Below are positions 23,764 to 24,632 of a stretch of DNA of 24,632 bases, in pieces. Each line of letters opens with the position of its first letter. Within the stretch, counting starts at the first letter, position 1. The DNA is from Methanosarcinales archaeon (GTDB lineage Archaea > Halobacteriota > Methanosarcinia > Methanosarcinales > Methanocomedenaceae), in contig JAGLRT010000036.1 in NCBI GenBank assembly GCA_023136155.1, positions 1 to 24,632 on the forward strand, in the 5' to 3' direction. The position numbers and the translations under genes are program-made. The notes under the pieces were generated by a model. The model was not told where the DNA came from. It made no database searches and saw nothing but the letters and a program-made list of their open reading frames with translations.

Positions 23764-23801
23764 TTTCAAATCCATCATATTCTAAAAATCATATAAGGAT
23801 C

Positions 23802-24533
23802 ATGAAAAATATGAAAGGCATAATCCTCGCAGGAGGTACAGGTTCACGCTTGTATCCGTTGACTAAAGTTACTAATAAACATCTGCTGCCTGTGTACGAC
23901 AAGCCGATGATCTACTATCCTTTGCAGACATTTATTGATGCAGGCATTGATGATATTATGATTGTTTCCGGCAAGGGGCATGCAGGTCATTTTCTTGAAC
24001 TGCTTGGCTCCGGGGCCGAGTTTGGCGTTCGTCTAACATATGAGATACAGGATGAGGCAGGTGGTATTGCCCAGGCTCTGGCTTTAGCAGGGGATTTTGC
24101 TGATGATGATAATGTGACCGTGATTCTCGGGGATAATATTTTTCAGGACAGTGTGAAGGATGCAATGCAGCTGTTCGAGACTGGCGCCCATATATTTTTG
24201 AAGAAGGTTTTGGACGCGGGAAGGTTTGGTGTGGCTGAAGTGGATGAGGGCAGCCGGCAGGTTCTGAGTATTGAGGAAAAGCCTGATGTGCCGAAGTCTG
24301 ATTATGCTGTGACCGGGTTGTATGTGTACGACAGCAGTGTATTTGAGATCATTCAAACGCTGAAGCCGTCGGGACGGGGCGAACTTGAGATCACGGATGT
24401 GAATAATGAGTATATCCGGCAGGGTTCGATGAAATATTCGGTTGTTGATGGACACTGGAGCGATGCCGGGACATTTGATAGTCTGCTCCGGGCGGGGTTG
24501 ATGGTGCAGAATAAGGTAAATAATACGATGTGA
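23802..24533 (+). CDS. rmlA: Glucose-1-phosphate thymidylyltransferase (short form)
   Basis: RmlA joins dTTP and glucose 1-phosphate to give dTDP-glucose, the first step toward dTDP-rhamnose. The 243-aa protein has GIILAGGTGSRLYPLTKVTNK with the signature G-G-x-G-x-R-L (near 11-17), YDKPMIYYP, ILGDNIF, the E-E-K-P motif near 165-168 and a catalytic-region VTGLYVYD. It lacks the roughly 50-residue C-terminal extension of classical bacterial RmlA and so resembles SpsI-type short enzymes. Two ATG codons are possible (23802, 23811); AAGGA is only 2 nt from the first but 11 nt from the second, so 23811 may be the real start. It ends the rhamnose set. Confidence 0.92.
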   Translation: MKNMKGIILAGGTGSRLYPLTKVTNKHLLPVYDKPMIYYPLQTFIDAGIDDIMIVSGKGHAGHFLELLGSGAEFGVRLTYEIQDEAGGIAQALALAGDFADDDNVTVILGDNIFQDSVKDAMQLFETGAHIFLKKVLDAGRFGVAEVDEGSRQVLSIEEKPDVPKSDYAVTGLYVYDSSVFEIIQTLKPSGRGELEITDVNNEYIRQGSMKYSVVDGHWSDAGTFDSLLRAGLMVQNKVNNTM

Positions 24534-24555
24534 TCTGTATTATTAAGGGACTTTT

Positions 24556-24632
24556 ATGGCTATTAAAAAATTAATTTCGTACGAAGAATCAGAGACGCTG
24601 GAATTTAAAAAATCAACCTCGGAATTAAAAGA
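24556..24632 (+). CDS. Start of an AlbA_2 (Schlafen-like) domain protein, cut by the window end
   Basis: The 25 visible codons read MAIKKLISYEES, then ETLEFKKSTSELK. The E-x-L/E-F-K-x-S pattern is the typical opening of the AlbA_2 (divergent AAA-4) domain of putative DNA-binding regulators (COG2865-type). AAGGGA lies 5 nt before the ATG, which supports the start. It begins 22 nt after rmlA on the same strand, but its role need not be related to glycosylation. Only the first segment is visible, so the family call is tentative. Confidence 0.55.
   Translation, partial: MAIKKLISYEESETLEFKKSTSELK

Larger units (their letters stand above)
23527..23801. other. 275-nt gap in the rhamnose gene series
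   Basis: This gap interrupts an otherwise tightly packed series. It holds a perfect 12-bp palindromic TATA-like TTTTATATAAAA (23553-23564), a possible 17-codon reading frame (23585-23638) and an overlapping 22-codon frame (23613-23681), then AT-rich DNA with the rmlA promoter (TTTAAATA 23756-23763). It shows that rmlA can be transcribed separately from rmlCBD. Confidence 0.45.

Noticed and set aside
1..24632. CRISPR array
   Set aside because: No regularly spaced repeats of 24-37 nt were seen anywhere.

Overview
The window most likely comes from a chromosome of a methanogenic or methane-oxidising archaeon of the Methanosarcinales type (Methanosarcina / ANME-2 / Methanoperedens relatives). The evidence is formylmethanofuran:H4MPT formyltransferase (ftr), O-phosphoseryl-tRNA synthetase (sepS), pantoate kinase, archaeal Trm1 and an AglB oligosaccharyltransferase, with TATA-type promoters and short ATGA gene overlaps. 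The exact taxon is inference. No rRNA, tRNA or CRISPR array was recognised.

Layout. 1-1530 is an AT-rich accessory stretch on the left. It holds a two-gene minus-strand cassette (a DUF2283-like protein and a small partner, possibly toxin-antitoxin), several hairpins, an 11-bp direct repeat on both sides of the cassette, and a GC-rich non-coding island. 1531-5816 is a plus-strand housekeeping block: an uncharacterised 183-aa protein, indolepyruvate:ferredoxin oxidoreductase iorA-iorB, and threonine synthase. The ftr gene (minus) follows with its own hairpin/T-run terminator. Divergent from it are a DUF45/YgjP-like metallopeptidase, coaBC and pantoate kinase (coenzyme A synthesis), then a 73-aa HTH-like protein. 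A shared hairpin separates the latter from a convergent DUF445 membrane protein. sepS follows, then an intergenic region with a 130-bp MITE-like element, then a lipoprotein with a cupredoxin-like but ligand-poor domain, co-transcribed with trm1.

14400-24533 is a cell-surface glycosylation locus. aglB (minus, very AT-rich) transfers the finished lipid-linked glycan to Asn. Divergent from it runs a long plus-strand series: a polytopic GT2 (dolichyl-phosphate sugar synthase-like), two GT4 glycosyltransferases, a rhamnosyltransferase-like GT2, and a full dTDP-L-rhamnose set in the order rmlC, rmlB, rmlD, rmlA. The rmlC-like and rmlA-like proteins are short forms that resemble the Bacillus SpsL/SpsI type. 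The inferred product is a rhamnose-containing N-glycan or surface polysaccharide, probably for S-layer glycoproteins. The window ends inside the start of an AlbA_2 (Schlafen-like) domain gene.

No wholly new system could be proven from sequence alone. The best leads are the left-hand DUF2283 cassette, the uncharacterised protein leading the ior operon, the ligand-poor cupredoxin lipoprotein coupled to trm1, and the Sps-like rhamnose branch beside aglB.
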